Source: Uropetala carovei (Eukaryota; Arthropoda; Insecta; Odonata; Petaluridae). Taken from it: a stretch of 64,000 nucleotides of DNA. Shown here piece after piece: positions 23,701 through 37,067 of this stretch. The stretch's first letter is position 1; every line of letters begins with the position of its first letter. The stretch is from assembly GCA_036926305.1 (NCBI GenBank), contig JAXCHB010000191.1, positions 732,001 through 796,000 on the forward strand, in the 5' to 3' direction. The notes beneath the pieces are model-generated. The model ran no database searches, was not told the origin of the DNA, and worked only from the letters and a program-made list of their open reading frames with translations. The translations under genes and the position numbers were made by a program.

Positions 23701-26700
23701 CCTGGTTGTTACGACTTCTTTTGGTTTATTACAGAAGTTCCGCATTAGATGATTTCGGCATTGTATTTTTTCTACAGTAATGTTCTTATATGGACGCGCT
23801 TCCAATATACTTTTATAGACATTACTGTCACCGTCTGCAATTAGTTTTGCATAACGGACGCCATATAATTCCTCACTTCTGCAAAAACCTTCCACAACCA
23901 CGGCAGCCTCCATGCTGGTGGAACTCTTACAGTCTTCCCAATTTTTGAAACAAACATGTGGTGTTGGTTTGGTATTTTGCGAAGACAATCTTGCGCATAT
24001 CACACAATATTTATTTTTTACTCCCAAGAAAAGCAATTTTCTTGAATAGTAACCCATGACAGCACCCTGGAAAAAATTAATTACTGTTGGTGGCAGTTTA
24101 AGTAATATCTTATATTAGCTTTCATTAAATTTAGACCAGTCTTTGTACTTACCAAACCAGAAGAGGAATTGTAATTTGTACGGTAGGATCTTTTACACCA
24201 ACTTCTGTCAGAAATAACTGTGAGTAATGGCGTACCATTTATATCTACTTCTCCTTTGGAAATGGCTATTTTTGCCTCCGCTTTAGCCGCTGCCTCAATT
24301 TCTTCATGCGCCCCCATTTCCCACGTTTCACACACAATGTCATGGTATTTTCTGTAGCAGTTCAGGGGTATTGTTGGAATGTTCAGTGATGTCACAATTT
24401 CTTCGAGTTGGCTGTAGCCACCACTCGAAGACATGACACCAGCCACAATTGCAGTGTTCACGTCCATTTTGGTGTTTCCATCTCCTATGCAATCGGTCCA
24501 AATTTTCCAGATGATTTTGCACATTTTACACTTGAATGTCAACAAAGATTTTAATCCTTCCCTTTTTTCGGCTATTAAATCCATGTCTCCAAAGGAGCAA
24601 CCTAAAGGACTGTGGTTACTAATTGTTTTAATGGACAGCAGCAAGTGGTTCAAGTCTACTATTCTTCTTCCCATCAGAGGCTGTTGAGGTTCATTTTCAT
24701 CTATCGACTTAGTTATGTGCAGTTGGTAATCTTCTACGTCAACGTTTTCAGTTTCATCTACTGACATTTCGGAGCACTGGAGAGAAACTTCGCTGATCGG
24801 GTTCCACTATGAACATAAAGAAAAGTCCAGAATTTTACTTTATAACCATAAGGAATCATAGCATACGTAGTGATGATTTTTATACAATAAAGAAAATGAA
24901 ATTAATAATTTTTAAGTAATAATAATAGGGGGCTCCACCTCATTATTATCTTTTTTAGATTCATATTAACATGGACATTGGAAATCGTTCATACCTCTGC
25001 TGCATCATCTAAAACCAATGCATTTGAAGTATTCCGGGTATCTTGATGTATAGTAGAGTCAACTTCCTTGGTTTCCATGCTAGGGACATTCATTTGATTG
25101 TTCCGAGTGCATACGACGTGAAGAGAATTGTTATTAGCACAGAGGCTGGTGATTATAAACAAGACAAGAACATCGTGTAAAATAATTGGTGCCATAGTTA
25201 AATGAATTCTTTCACCAAATGCTTTCATCACATTTCATGCATCAATCCAATAGTTTATCGAAAGCAACTACCTCATATCTGTCATCCATTTCAATAAGTT
25301 TTGTCCTCTATTCCTCTTATGTTTAGCCAATAGCTTCAAATTCAACTTTTGCTGGCCTTTTCTGTAACGTTGAGATCCCGAAGACATAAGGAAGTTTCCT
25401 TCAAGTTAAAAATCAACTCTTTCACCAACAGATGAATAAAGCACACGAATACCACGGAAGCAACTTGTACTATCAAGATGCCTCACAGCTGACTGATCTC
25501 ACACCATTGCCTTTTTTGATGATGGCATTTCCTTCGGCAGCGCCACAGGCACTGCGGGAATAGGTTGAACTGTTTTCTGCCACCTGCAGCTAAAACTTTG
25601 CTAAAAATCGCGTTGCGCTCCTCTGAATAAATTGCTAATTATGCAGATATGGCACACTTTGAGAGGTCAAGTTGCATGTAAACTTGTTCTTAAAGCTTTA
25701 ACTAATAATGGCTAGTTTTTATTTTTCTTATACCTTTTATAGTTAATATGAAAATTGATTGTGCGTTGTCACTAGTTTCCTGTACTATAAACAGAATTAG
25801 GAGGCACAGAAGGCCATTTCAAAAACAGATCCATATAAAAAATAATATTGTTTTTAACTCCCGAAAGTCTTGTATGGATATCTTAACGCATTCACGATCA
25901 ATCAGTGATGTAAATTGCATCAAAATTCGTCTCATCAAGCAGGAGTGATGCATCCTCTTAACACACACACACATTCTATTTCATTTATATGATAAATCAA
26001 AATGTACAACTTTATTTACGTAAATTTAGCTATGAAGAGAAAAGAACTATGTAACATTCAATATTTTTTAAAAATAATGTACATCCCTATTCTCATCTAG
26101 TTTTAAATCTAGTTCCAATCTGTGTGTGTACGTCGCCATCTATCATCCATCCGAACAAGCTCTAATTTTTTGATTAACTGCTAGATGTCAGGAAAAGAGG
26201 GACAAAGATGAAACCCTAAAATTTGCATATAACTGGCATTTTAATGGGATATATTAGTGATTTCGAGTTATTAAAATAAAAACCATATTTATCCCAATCT
26301 CATTAGTTGTGTCGGTGGTGTCACCTGATGTATTTTCTCCATTTCCGTGGGCTGCTACCAATCTTGCTAGGGTGTTACAAGCCTTCATGAAGGTGGCACA
26401 AACCCCTATATATACCTCTATATATATATATATATATATAATACATAGACACTTCTTATACATGATATATATATACAGTAGAACCTCATAAACCCGGCAA
26501 CCTCGGGGTCTAGCATTTGCCGGGTTTTTGAAAATGTTGGGTTTTTCAAATTTTATAAAAATTTTTTAAGTAATGTACATTTTTGGTAACTGATTAGATA
26601 ATTCAAATGATGAATAACAATTAAAAGGGAACCATTATCAATAAAGACTACTGCTTATACATGCACTAAAATGAGGAATTATCTAAAAACCATTAAAAAG

Positions 26701-28441
26701 TAAATAACGAAATACGCATTTACAACATTATTTTCATCACATATTATTCTGGGAATTTTTGTTAAACAGATCAGGCAAACTAGCTTGCTTCATGCATTTT
26801 GATTTTTCCTTCATAAGTTTATCTTGTATTCGAAACAAACACATGATCTCTTGAAAATCAGTGAAAGAGCATTGTTCTAAAGCAGATATTATATCTGTGA
26901 CCAGCTGTATACATCGATCTATTGAAGGTTTATCGTTCAATATCTCTTGGTCATCGTCACTTTCATTTTCTTCATCTTTCTCTTGCTCATTTTTCAAAAC
27001 CATGTCCACTATTTCACATCAGCTGAAGTACGGCAGGCGCATCATGTCGATATCAACCCAGTTTTCAATGTCATCTTCTACCACTCTTTTTGCTATTGTG
27101 AGAACTTTTCGCTTGCTGCATTAGGCCTATAATAGGTACACCTTCACTTCTTTGCTAATGAAACCACTCAAACAATACCTTATCAACAATATTTACCCGG
27201 GATGTGTAGTTTTTTATGGCTACACATTGCTTTAGGTGTATCACTCTCTGCATAAAATTTCAATATTACCGTTTTTTTCTACTTTAAGTCATACACATTG
27301 GAACCACCAATGCTATATTTAACTGAAGTACTTTTTTCAAGTTTTCTTAGTAATTCCCCGTTTTTTTCAATCGTGAGATTTTTCTGTTAACGTTTCATAA
27401 CACCACGTAATGGTGTTGTCTTCTTTTTTAGAAGACATGTCAAAATAAAATTTAACAAAAGTACTAATCGCATTAACGAAAAACAATTGCTATTGCCACG
27501 AATCTAAACATATGATTCTAATGAGGTAATCGAAACAATGAAAATAGATAGTGTACATCATTTAAAGTAATTTCTAATTTTTTTACATAAAACTTTCAAA
27601 AAAGTGGTCTTTGAGAATACCGGGTTTTTGAATGCCGAGTTTATGAGGTTCTACTCTGTGTGTGTGTATATATATATATACTAGTGAAGGTGTGCTTGCA
27701 TTCTGCAAGCATTTTCTCTCACCCTAAAGGAAAGAGCATGAGCCGACAAATAATTTTTAAATGCAACAGTTTGCATCTTCTTGCCGGTTTACGTGTTTTT
27801 CCTTATTGTCAGTATTGGGGTATAAACAACCCCGAAAATTTAAAATTATAAGACTTTTATAGGTTTTCAGCATTTGTTACGAATACCTCACATTAATGCA
27901 AGATTAATGTGAGGTATTCGTATGCATGTATGAATTTCATTATTCAAATTTTAATAATTTTTAACAGACACATCAATACATATTTCTAAAATTTTCTATG
28001 TTATTTACTTCCAGGCCATTATTTCCTAACTCTGTTAAAATTTGCAGTTTCCTGGGTCTTAAGAAAGTACATAAACTTTAGTCAAATTTTTAAACATTTC
28101 AGAATTTATTACGGCGGAACGAATAAAAATTTTCAAATTTCTATATTCCTGTTTTCATTATCTGGCAAATTTTACCTATTAAAAAAATTTCAGCTTCATA
28201 GCGCATATAGAAGTACCTAAAAGATGAAATCATCGTAAAATGCTTTATAATTTTTACCGGCCAAGAAAATAAACATTGTTGCAATTTTGCAACTTTTCCT
28301 CGGATTATTTTTTTTTATTCACCTAGGTATTAAATTCCAGCTCTCCAACTATTGTAGTTTGGGGCAACAATTAGTATCCTCCTATATCCTATATATATCC
28401 TATATCGTATATCCTCCTCTGTAAGAAGAGTGCTGATAGAA

Positions 28442-28479
<38 letters not shown>

Positions 28480-31400
28480 CGGCCTGCATTCTGCAAGAAT
28501 TTTTAAATTTTTAGCATTTTTACAATTTAGAATTACTCCAAATCGATTGCGTACAAAATCAGATAACCGTGTCAAATTTATAGTTTGTTGCTCGTTTAGA
28601 AATGACTTATAATTTTATTCGTAGGGGAATATTGAGGCAAAACAGCTGCTAAGATTTCGAATTTTTACAATATAAGATTTCTTCCTTATTTTGTAATTAA
28701 AAACCCATAATTCTGCCAAATTTCATGTTTGTATCTCATTTAGGAGTTCTTTATAATTTTCACACTCGTAAGGAGCAGAAATGGAACAAAACTGTCCTTA
28801 AAAATAAGATTTTTGCAATATTTTATTTTATCTTTGGTTGAAACGAAATTTCTATACTCGTGCCAAATTTCAAGTCACTAGGTCATATGGAGCTGACTCA
28901 TCTGTTTTGCTCTCGTATGGAACAATACTGGGGCAAAACAGACCCAAAAATGGGGTTTATATCAATGTCGGATTTCTTTCATTAGTCGTAGTTTAACATT
29001 AATGGCATTAAAATATAAGCCTCTGATTCCCATTAAAAGCTTACCCATATGAAAGGATATATCTGCTGCCTAGGAAGCCTATTGTTAGACCCAGAAAAAT
29101 TACTACTTTTTTCCGATAAAAACTATAAATTTACGCTAATTCTACTGGGATTTGAATTCTGTCTTCAAAAATAAGAAACTACAGTTTATATTGTATCCGA
29201 CAGTTTAAGTCTAGAGTTCGTCTCATTATTGGAAGTAATCTAAAATGCAAATATACCTCTACACCAATTTACATGTTTTCTTATGGGAGAAAAATGGGGC
29301 AAAAAGGGGCCAAAAAAGTCCCTCAAAATAGGAATATCATGTGTAAGAAGCGTCTATATATTATAGATATAGGAGGATACAAAATTATGAGGCACTTCCA
29401 GATGTGGTAGAAAGTTGAAATTTGGTAGGATTATAGGTTTTTAGTCAAAACCAGAGGAAAAAATCCGAAACTGTCGAAATTACTATTTTGAGGGGCTATT
29501 TTGGCCACTTTTTGCCCATTTCTTGCCCATAAGAAAGCATGTAAATTGGTGCAGAGGTTTTTATATTACTACAATTCATATCCTATCCGATAGTTTGTCT
29601 CGAGTTCGAATCTTAAAGGGAAATAATTTTAAAATGCAAATATAAAAACCTCTACATCAATTCACATGTTTTCTTATGGGCAAAAAATGGGGCAAAAAGG
29701 GGCCAATATAGCCCCTCAAAATAGGAATTTTGCCAGTTTGCGATTTTTTCCTTTAATTATAACCAAAATATCTATAATATTTAGACACTTCTTAAACATG
29801 ATATATATATATATATACATACATATATACATATATATATATCTATAAATATATATATATATAATTATATATCATCATCATCATCAGCCTTTTTCAGTCC
29901 ACTGACGGACGAAGGCCTCCCCCAGACTCTTCCAGTTTTCCCTGTCAACTGCCTCCCTCCTCCAAGTTTGCCCCAAGAACTTAACAAGCTCTCTGTCCCA
30001 CCTGTCTTTCGGTCTTCTTTTCGGTCTCTTGATGTTTCTTGGGATCCATTCGATGACACTGGACGTCCAACGCTGGTCATTTCTTCTAGCAATATGGCCT
30101 GCCCACTGCCATTTTAACACCTTCACTCTTCTAATCACGTCACAGACTCCCGTCTTCTTTCTTACCCAGTCGTTCCTCTTGCGGTCTCTTCGGGTGATCC
30201 CTAACATGCATCTCTCCATGCCCCTCTGTGTTGTTTGCAGGCGCTGTATCATTCTGGCATTCATGGTCCATGTTTCACAACCATATGTCAGAACAGGCAG
30301 AACACATTGGTCATACAGTCTCCTTTTTAGGAAGACTGGAATATTTGATTTAAAGATGTTCGCATTCTTGCCAAATGCACTCCATGCCATCTTCACTCTC
30401 CGGTTGATTTCTCCAAGAAGCGAACCATCAGTAGTGATGAGTTGACCTAAGTAAACATAGCTGGTTACTTCTCCAAGTTCTGCTCCGTTGATATGTATCT
30501 TCTCAGAATTTGTGAAGGAGTTGTACATAACCTTTGATTTATTAAGATTCATCTTAAGTCCAGCTTCTCGGCTTGCTTGCTCAAGCTCTTCAGTTCTTCT
30601 AAGGAGCTCTTCTGGGCTCCCTGCGAACAGTATGATATCATCTGCAAAGCGCAGGTGACTCAGATATTCTCCATTTACCTTTATGCCTTTTTCCTCCCAG
30701 TCTAGCCTTTTGAATACTTCCTCTAGAGCTGCTGTAAATAACTTAGGGGACATAGTATCTCCTTGTCTCACTCCCTTTTCGGCCTTAAAGGCACTCGTCT
30801 CTTCATGCAGCTGGACAGATGTTGTCGCATTTTCGTAGATATTCTTGATCAAGGTTATGTACGTTTCTTCTACTCCTTGTTTCTTTAGTGCACGTAACAC
30901 CGACGAAGTTCGGACAGAGTCGAATGCTTTCTCGTAGTCGATAAAGCACATACATAGAGGTAATTCATACTCGTTGGTCCGACTGATTACCTCTCTCACG
31001 ACTTGGATGTGGTCCATCGTGCTATACCCACTGCGAAATCCAGCTTGCTCTCTGGGTTGGGCAGCATCAAGATGGTTTTGAAGGCGCATAGTGAGTATTT
31101 TGGTGAATATTTTGTAGACTGTTGGGAGTAGGCTGATCGGTCTGTAGTTATTCAAGTCTTCTTTGGAACCTTTCTTGTGCAGAAGGATAATACATGCGTG
31201 GTTCCATGTTTCTGGTATCTTTTTCTTCCTCAGACAGGAATTAAAAATCTTAGCGAGAATTGTTTCCGTATGATTCCCCATTGCTTTGAATACTTCCGCT
31301 GTGATACCATCCATTCCAGATGCTTTTCCATTCTTCATACTTCTGATTGCGTGTCTCACCTCTTCCGGAAGGATACCTGGGACCTCTTCGGTGGGCATGT

Positions 31401-33063
31401 TTGCATCATCATTTACTTCATCATTTCCTAGAGGATCCTCATACAGCTTGGTGTAAAATTCTTGTACCCGTTTCAGGATGAGTTTCCTACTATGGGTTAT
31501 GGAGCCGTCTTCTAGCATCAAGGCCACCAGCTGTCTCTTTCCGATCGAGAGATGTTGCTTCATTTTCTTGTAACTTCTATTGTTTTCTATGGCTTTCTCG
31601 ATTAGTTCATAATTATATTTTTTCACATCTTCCTTGATGCACTTCCTTATAGTTTTGTTTAGTTCTGCAAAATGGATCATTTCTTTAGGATCATTAGTAA
31701 TTAACATTTTCCTTCTTTTTTCCATCAGCAGTCTTGTTTTTTCAGTCAACTTTTTCTCTGGCTTTGTTTTAACTGTTCCGCCTATTTCTTCAGCAGTTTC
31801 CTTGAGTATCTCTATAAATTGGGATTCAACTTCTTGGTCTTCCAGTGCACTGAATCGATTTTTCAGTTGGAGTTGAAATTCTTCTTTTCGTTCTTTTAGC
31901 ACCTGCGTGTTGATAATAGACTTAGGCTTCTTCTTTATAAGCTTCTGTCTTTCTAACTTTGAGTTGAATTTTATTCTGCATCTTACCAAGCGATGGTCGC
32001 TTCCAGTTTTAAACTGGTTGAGGACGGAGCAGTCTTCAGCCAATTGCTTCTTATTTACTAGTATGTAGTCAATTTCGTTTTTGGTACCATTGGGTCCTTT
32101 CCAGGTCCATTTTCTATTGGGATTCTTTTTGAAGAAAGTGTTCATTATATATAGACTAGTACATTCAGCAAAGTCTACAAGGCGGTCCCCTCGTTCATTT
32201 CTGTCTCCATAGCCCCATTTTCCAACTGCGCTGTCGTCTTCCTTTTGTTCTCCTACCTTGGCATTGAAATCACCCATGACCACTTTTAGATGGCAGCTTC
32301 CTTTGTCGTGCAGTTCTCCAACTTCTTGGTAAAAATCTTCCACTTCCTCATCCGAGTATGATGACGTTGGTGCATAAACTTGGACTATTTGAAGTTGATA
32401 TCTTTTATTTATTTGAAGCACTAGTCTAGCTGCCCGCTCGGATGAACTTTCCATTTCCACGATATTATTCTTCAATTTTTTGTTGATGATGAATCCAACA
32501 CCTCCTGTTCTTCCTGTGTCAGTTCCCCTGTAATAAAAAATATCTCCACTCTTCAACTCCAATAGGCCTTCACCTTTTCTTCTCACCTCACTAAGTCCTA
32601 AAATGTCCCACTTGATCTTCTCCAGTTGTTCTTGGAGCTCTTGAAGTTTATCTTCACTGGACAAAGTCCGGCAGTTAAAGGTAGTTAGGTTGAGGTTAAA
32701 GGAATTGGGTAAGGATGAGAAAGAGTGGCAGTGGGCGTTTAACCTCCGGGGATTCTTAGCACCCTCTGCCTTCCTGCCTTGTTCCTGACCACTGCCACGG
32801 TCAGAGGCAATCCAGCCTCCGGAGAATGAGGGCCGTTTTTTATGGGTGTACATGTCATGGGGGGATTGTGGGCCTTAAAACACCACGCTGGCCCAGAGCG
32901 GGTTGGTGAGTACCTCTTTCACTTTGGCCGGAGATATTGCAGAAAGACTTCACAGCATGGTTGAACCTACCGGGGTCCGAGGACAACTGTTCTTCGCCCT
33001 TTAGCCTCCGTTTACACCCTTCCGCCGACTTTGAGGCAGTGAACTGAGGCAGTTGGAAGGGTA

Positions 33064-33129
<66 letters not shown>

Positions 33130-36100
33130 ATAATTATATACATACATATATACATACACACACACACACACCCACACCCCTACACACCCACACACCCCCA
33201 CACCCACACACACCCACACACACACACCCACACACACCCACACAACCACACACACACACACACACCCCCACACCAACACAACCCACACATCCACACACCC
33301 ACACACACCCACACACATACATACATGTATATACTAGTTAATGTGTGCTTGCATTCTGCAAGCATTTTTAAAGTTTAGCATATTTACAATTTAAAATTAT
33401 TCCCAATGAATTTTGTACAATATCATATAACTGTATCAAATTTCAACTTTGTAGCTCATTTAGAAGTGTATTATAATTTTATTTATCGCATAGGACAATT
33501 ATTTGGCAAAACTGTCGCTAAGATTTCCAATTTTATCGATATTGGATTTCGTCTTTCTCTTGTAACTAAAAACCCACAATTCTGCAAAATTTCACGTTTG
33601 TATCTCATTACGAATTGCAGTATCATTTTCACACTGGTATGGGTCATATATAGGGCAAAACCGCCCTTAAAATTAGGAATTTTCGCAGTTTTACTTTTTT
33701 TTTCGGTTGCAAAGAAATTTTTATAACCAGGCCAAAATTCAAGTCTCTACGTCATATGGAGAAGCCTCATAATTTTTATTCTGGTATGGCGCAATAATGG
33801 GCAAAACAGCCCCAAAAATAGGATTATTACAATATCAGAATTCCTTCATTAGGCATAGTTTAACATAAAAGGCATTAAAATATATGCCTCTGATTCCCAT
33901 TAAAAGCTTACCCATATGAAAGCATTAAGCCTGTTGCTAGGAAGCCTACTGTTAGAGCAAGAAAAATTACCACTTTTTTGTGATAAAAACTATAAATTTA
34001 CGCTAATTCTACTGGGATTTGAATTCTGTCTTCAAAAATAAGAAACTACAGTTTATATTGTATCCGAAAGTTTAAGTCTAGAGTTCGTCTCTTTATTGGA
34101 AGTAATCTAAAATGCAAATATATATACCTCTACACCAATTTACATGTTTTCTTATGGGAGAAAAATGGGGCAAAAAGGGGCCAAAAAAGTCCCTCAAAAT
34201 AGGAATATCATGTGTAAGAAGCGTCTATATATTATAGATATAGGAGGATACAAAATTATGAGGCACTTCCAGATGTGGTAGAAAGTTGAAATTTGGTAGG
34301 ATTATAGGTTTTTAGTCAAAACCAGAGGAAAAAATCCGAAACTGTCGAAATTACTATTTTGAGGGGCTATTTTGGCCACTTTTTGCCCCATTTTTTGCCC
34401 ATAAGAAAGCATGTAAATTAATGCAGAGGTTTTTATATTTACATTTTAAAATTACTTCCCATCAAGATACGAACTCGAGACTTATACTGTCGGATAGGAT
34501 ATAAATTGTAGTTTCTTATTTTTGAAGACAGAATTCAAATCCGAATAGAATTAGCGTAAATTTATAGTTTTTATTGCAAAAAAGTGGTAATTTTACTGGG
34601 TCTAACAATAGGTTTCCTTGGTAACAAGCTCTATCCTTTCATATGGGTAAGCTTTCAATGGGAATCAGAGGCTTACATTTTAATGCTCTTAATGTTAAAC
34701 TACACCTAATGAAGGAAATCCGATATTGATATAATCCTCATTTTTGGGGCTGTTTTGCCCCATTCGAGAACAAAAAAGGCGATGCAACTGCATAGGACCC
34801 AGAGACTTGAAATTTGGCACGGTTATAGAAATTTCATTGCAACCTAAGATAAAATTATAAAATTACGAAAATTCTCATTTTTAAGGGGCGGTTTTGCCCG
34901 TTTTCGGACCCATGCGAGAACAAAAAATGCGAGGCACCTGCATAGGGCCTAGAGACTTGAAATTTGGCACGATTATAGAATTTTCATGGCAAACTAAGAT
35001 ACAATTGTAAAATTGCAAAAATTCCAATTTTTAATGTGTGTTTTTGCTCTTTTTCGGCCCCATACGAGTGTGATAATTATAAGGCACTTCTTAATGAGAT
35101 ACAAACTTGAAATTTGGCAGAATTATGGGTTTTTAGTTACAACAGATGGAAAAAAACTGAGACTGTAATAATTCTTAATGTTAGGAGTTGTTTTGCTCCA
35201 TTATTGCTCCATACGAGGATTAAAATTAATAGGCACTTCTAAATGAGCAACAAACTCCAAATTTGATATGGTTATATGATTATGTACAACATCGCTTGGG
35301 AATAATTTGAATTTGTAAAAATGTTAAAATTTGAAAATGCTTGCAGAATGCAAGCACATATTACCTAGTATATATATATAGATATATATATAGGAGGATA
35401 AAAAATTATTAGGCACTTCCAGATGTGCTGGAAACTTGAAATTTGGTAGCATTATATTTTTTTAGTCACAACCAAGGGAAAAAATCCGAAACTGGAAAAA
35501 TTCCTATACTGAGGGGCTATTTTGGCCCCTTTTTCCCCCACTTTTTGCCCATAAGAAAACATGTAAATTGATGTAGAGGTTTTTATATTTGCATTTTAAA
35601 ATTACTTCCCGTCAGGATACGAACTCGGGACTTCAACTATTGGATAGAATATGAATTGTAGTTTCTTATTTTTGAAGACAGAATTTAAATCCGAGTATCC
35701 TAATTTTATAGTTTTTATCTCAAAAAATTGCCAATTTTTCTGGGTCTAACAATATGCTTCCTTGGTAACAAGCTCTTTCCTTTCATATGGGTAAACTTTT
35801 AATGGGAATCAGAGGCGTATATTATAATGCTGTTAATGTTAAACTACACCTAATGAAGGAAATGTGATATTGATATAATCCTCATTTTTGGGGGTTTTGC
35901 CCCATTATTGCCCCATATTAGAACAAAAAGGGCAAGGCAGCTGCATAAGTCCTAGAGACTTGAAATTTGGCATGATTATAGAAATTACATTGCAACCTAA
36001 GATAAAATGATAACATCGGAAACAAATTCCAATTTGGAGGGGCGATTTTGCCCCTATTCGGCCCCATACGAGTGTGGAAATTATAAGGCACTTTTCATTG

Positions 36101-37029
36101 AGATACAAACTTGAAATTTAGCAGAATTATGGGTTTTTACTTACAACAGAAGGAAAGCATCTGATTTTATAAAAATTCAAAATCCTATTACCTGTATTGC
36201 CCCATTATTGGCCCATACGAGTATTCAAGTTGTATGGCACTTCAAAATGATCTTCTAACTTGAAATTTGAGACAGTTATATGGTTTCGTAAAAAATCGAT
36301 TGTAAATAATTTCAATTTGTAAAAATAGTAAAATTTAGAAAACCTTGCAGAATGCAAGCACATTTTAACATAGCAGAGAGAAATGCACAGGTAAATGGAA
36401 ATTTACAATATTTTAATTTATCGGCCGTTAAAAATTATAAACTTTGAAAAAACATTTCATGGTTTATGTACTTCATAAATGTTCTACAATGCTGAAATTT
36501 TTTATGACAGTAGAATTTACCAAATAACGATAACGGAATTATTGAACCTTGAAAATGTTTATTTATTCGGCCGTTAAAAATTCATAAATGTTAAAAAAAT
36601 GTACTAATCTTTATATACCTTCGTACGAACTAGAAAGCTGAAAATTAAGGAATTGTGTTTCAGTTACAATTATATTTGAAAATTTTTAGAAAAGTTTATT
36701 ATTGTGGCTGTTGAAAAATTCATGAAGTTTAAACAATGAAATTTATATAAATGCAATTCAAGAGGTGCTACATAGATGAAATTTTGCGGAAATGTGAAGT
36801 ATTTGCAACAAATGATGAAAACCTATAAAATTTTTACAATTATAAATTTTAGGGGTTGCTTTTTTCCAATATTGTCCATAAAGAAAAACACGTAAATAGG
36901 CGCAGAGGTGCAAACTTATGTGTTTAAAAATTATTTGCCTGCACTTACTCTTTATATTAAGGTTAGAGAAAATGCTTGCAGAATGCAAGCACATATTAAC
37001 TAGTATAATATAAAGACGCTTCTTACACA

Positions 37030-37067
<38 letters not shown>

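Larger units (their letters stand above)
21258..25957 (-). mobile_element. TTAA-flanked DNA transposon with Mutator-like transposase and YqaJ-type nuclease remains
   Basis: A 4.7 kb element with 13 bp perfect terminal inverted repeats GAGGATGCATCAC, each flanked by TTAA (21254-21257, 25958-25961). TTAA duplications are made by Kolobok and piggyBac elements. The minus strand encodes a transposase of the type Pfam calls Mutator-like, followed by a YqaJ/lambda-exonuclease-like domain, broken by several stops and frameshifts. The class is therefore best given as Kolobok-like or a relative, with moderate certainty. Confidence 0.75.

Noticed and set aside
33118..33365. Cys/Val/Gly-rich open frames
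   Set aside because: Translation of a CA/CCCACA minisatellite.
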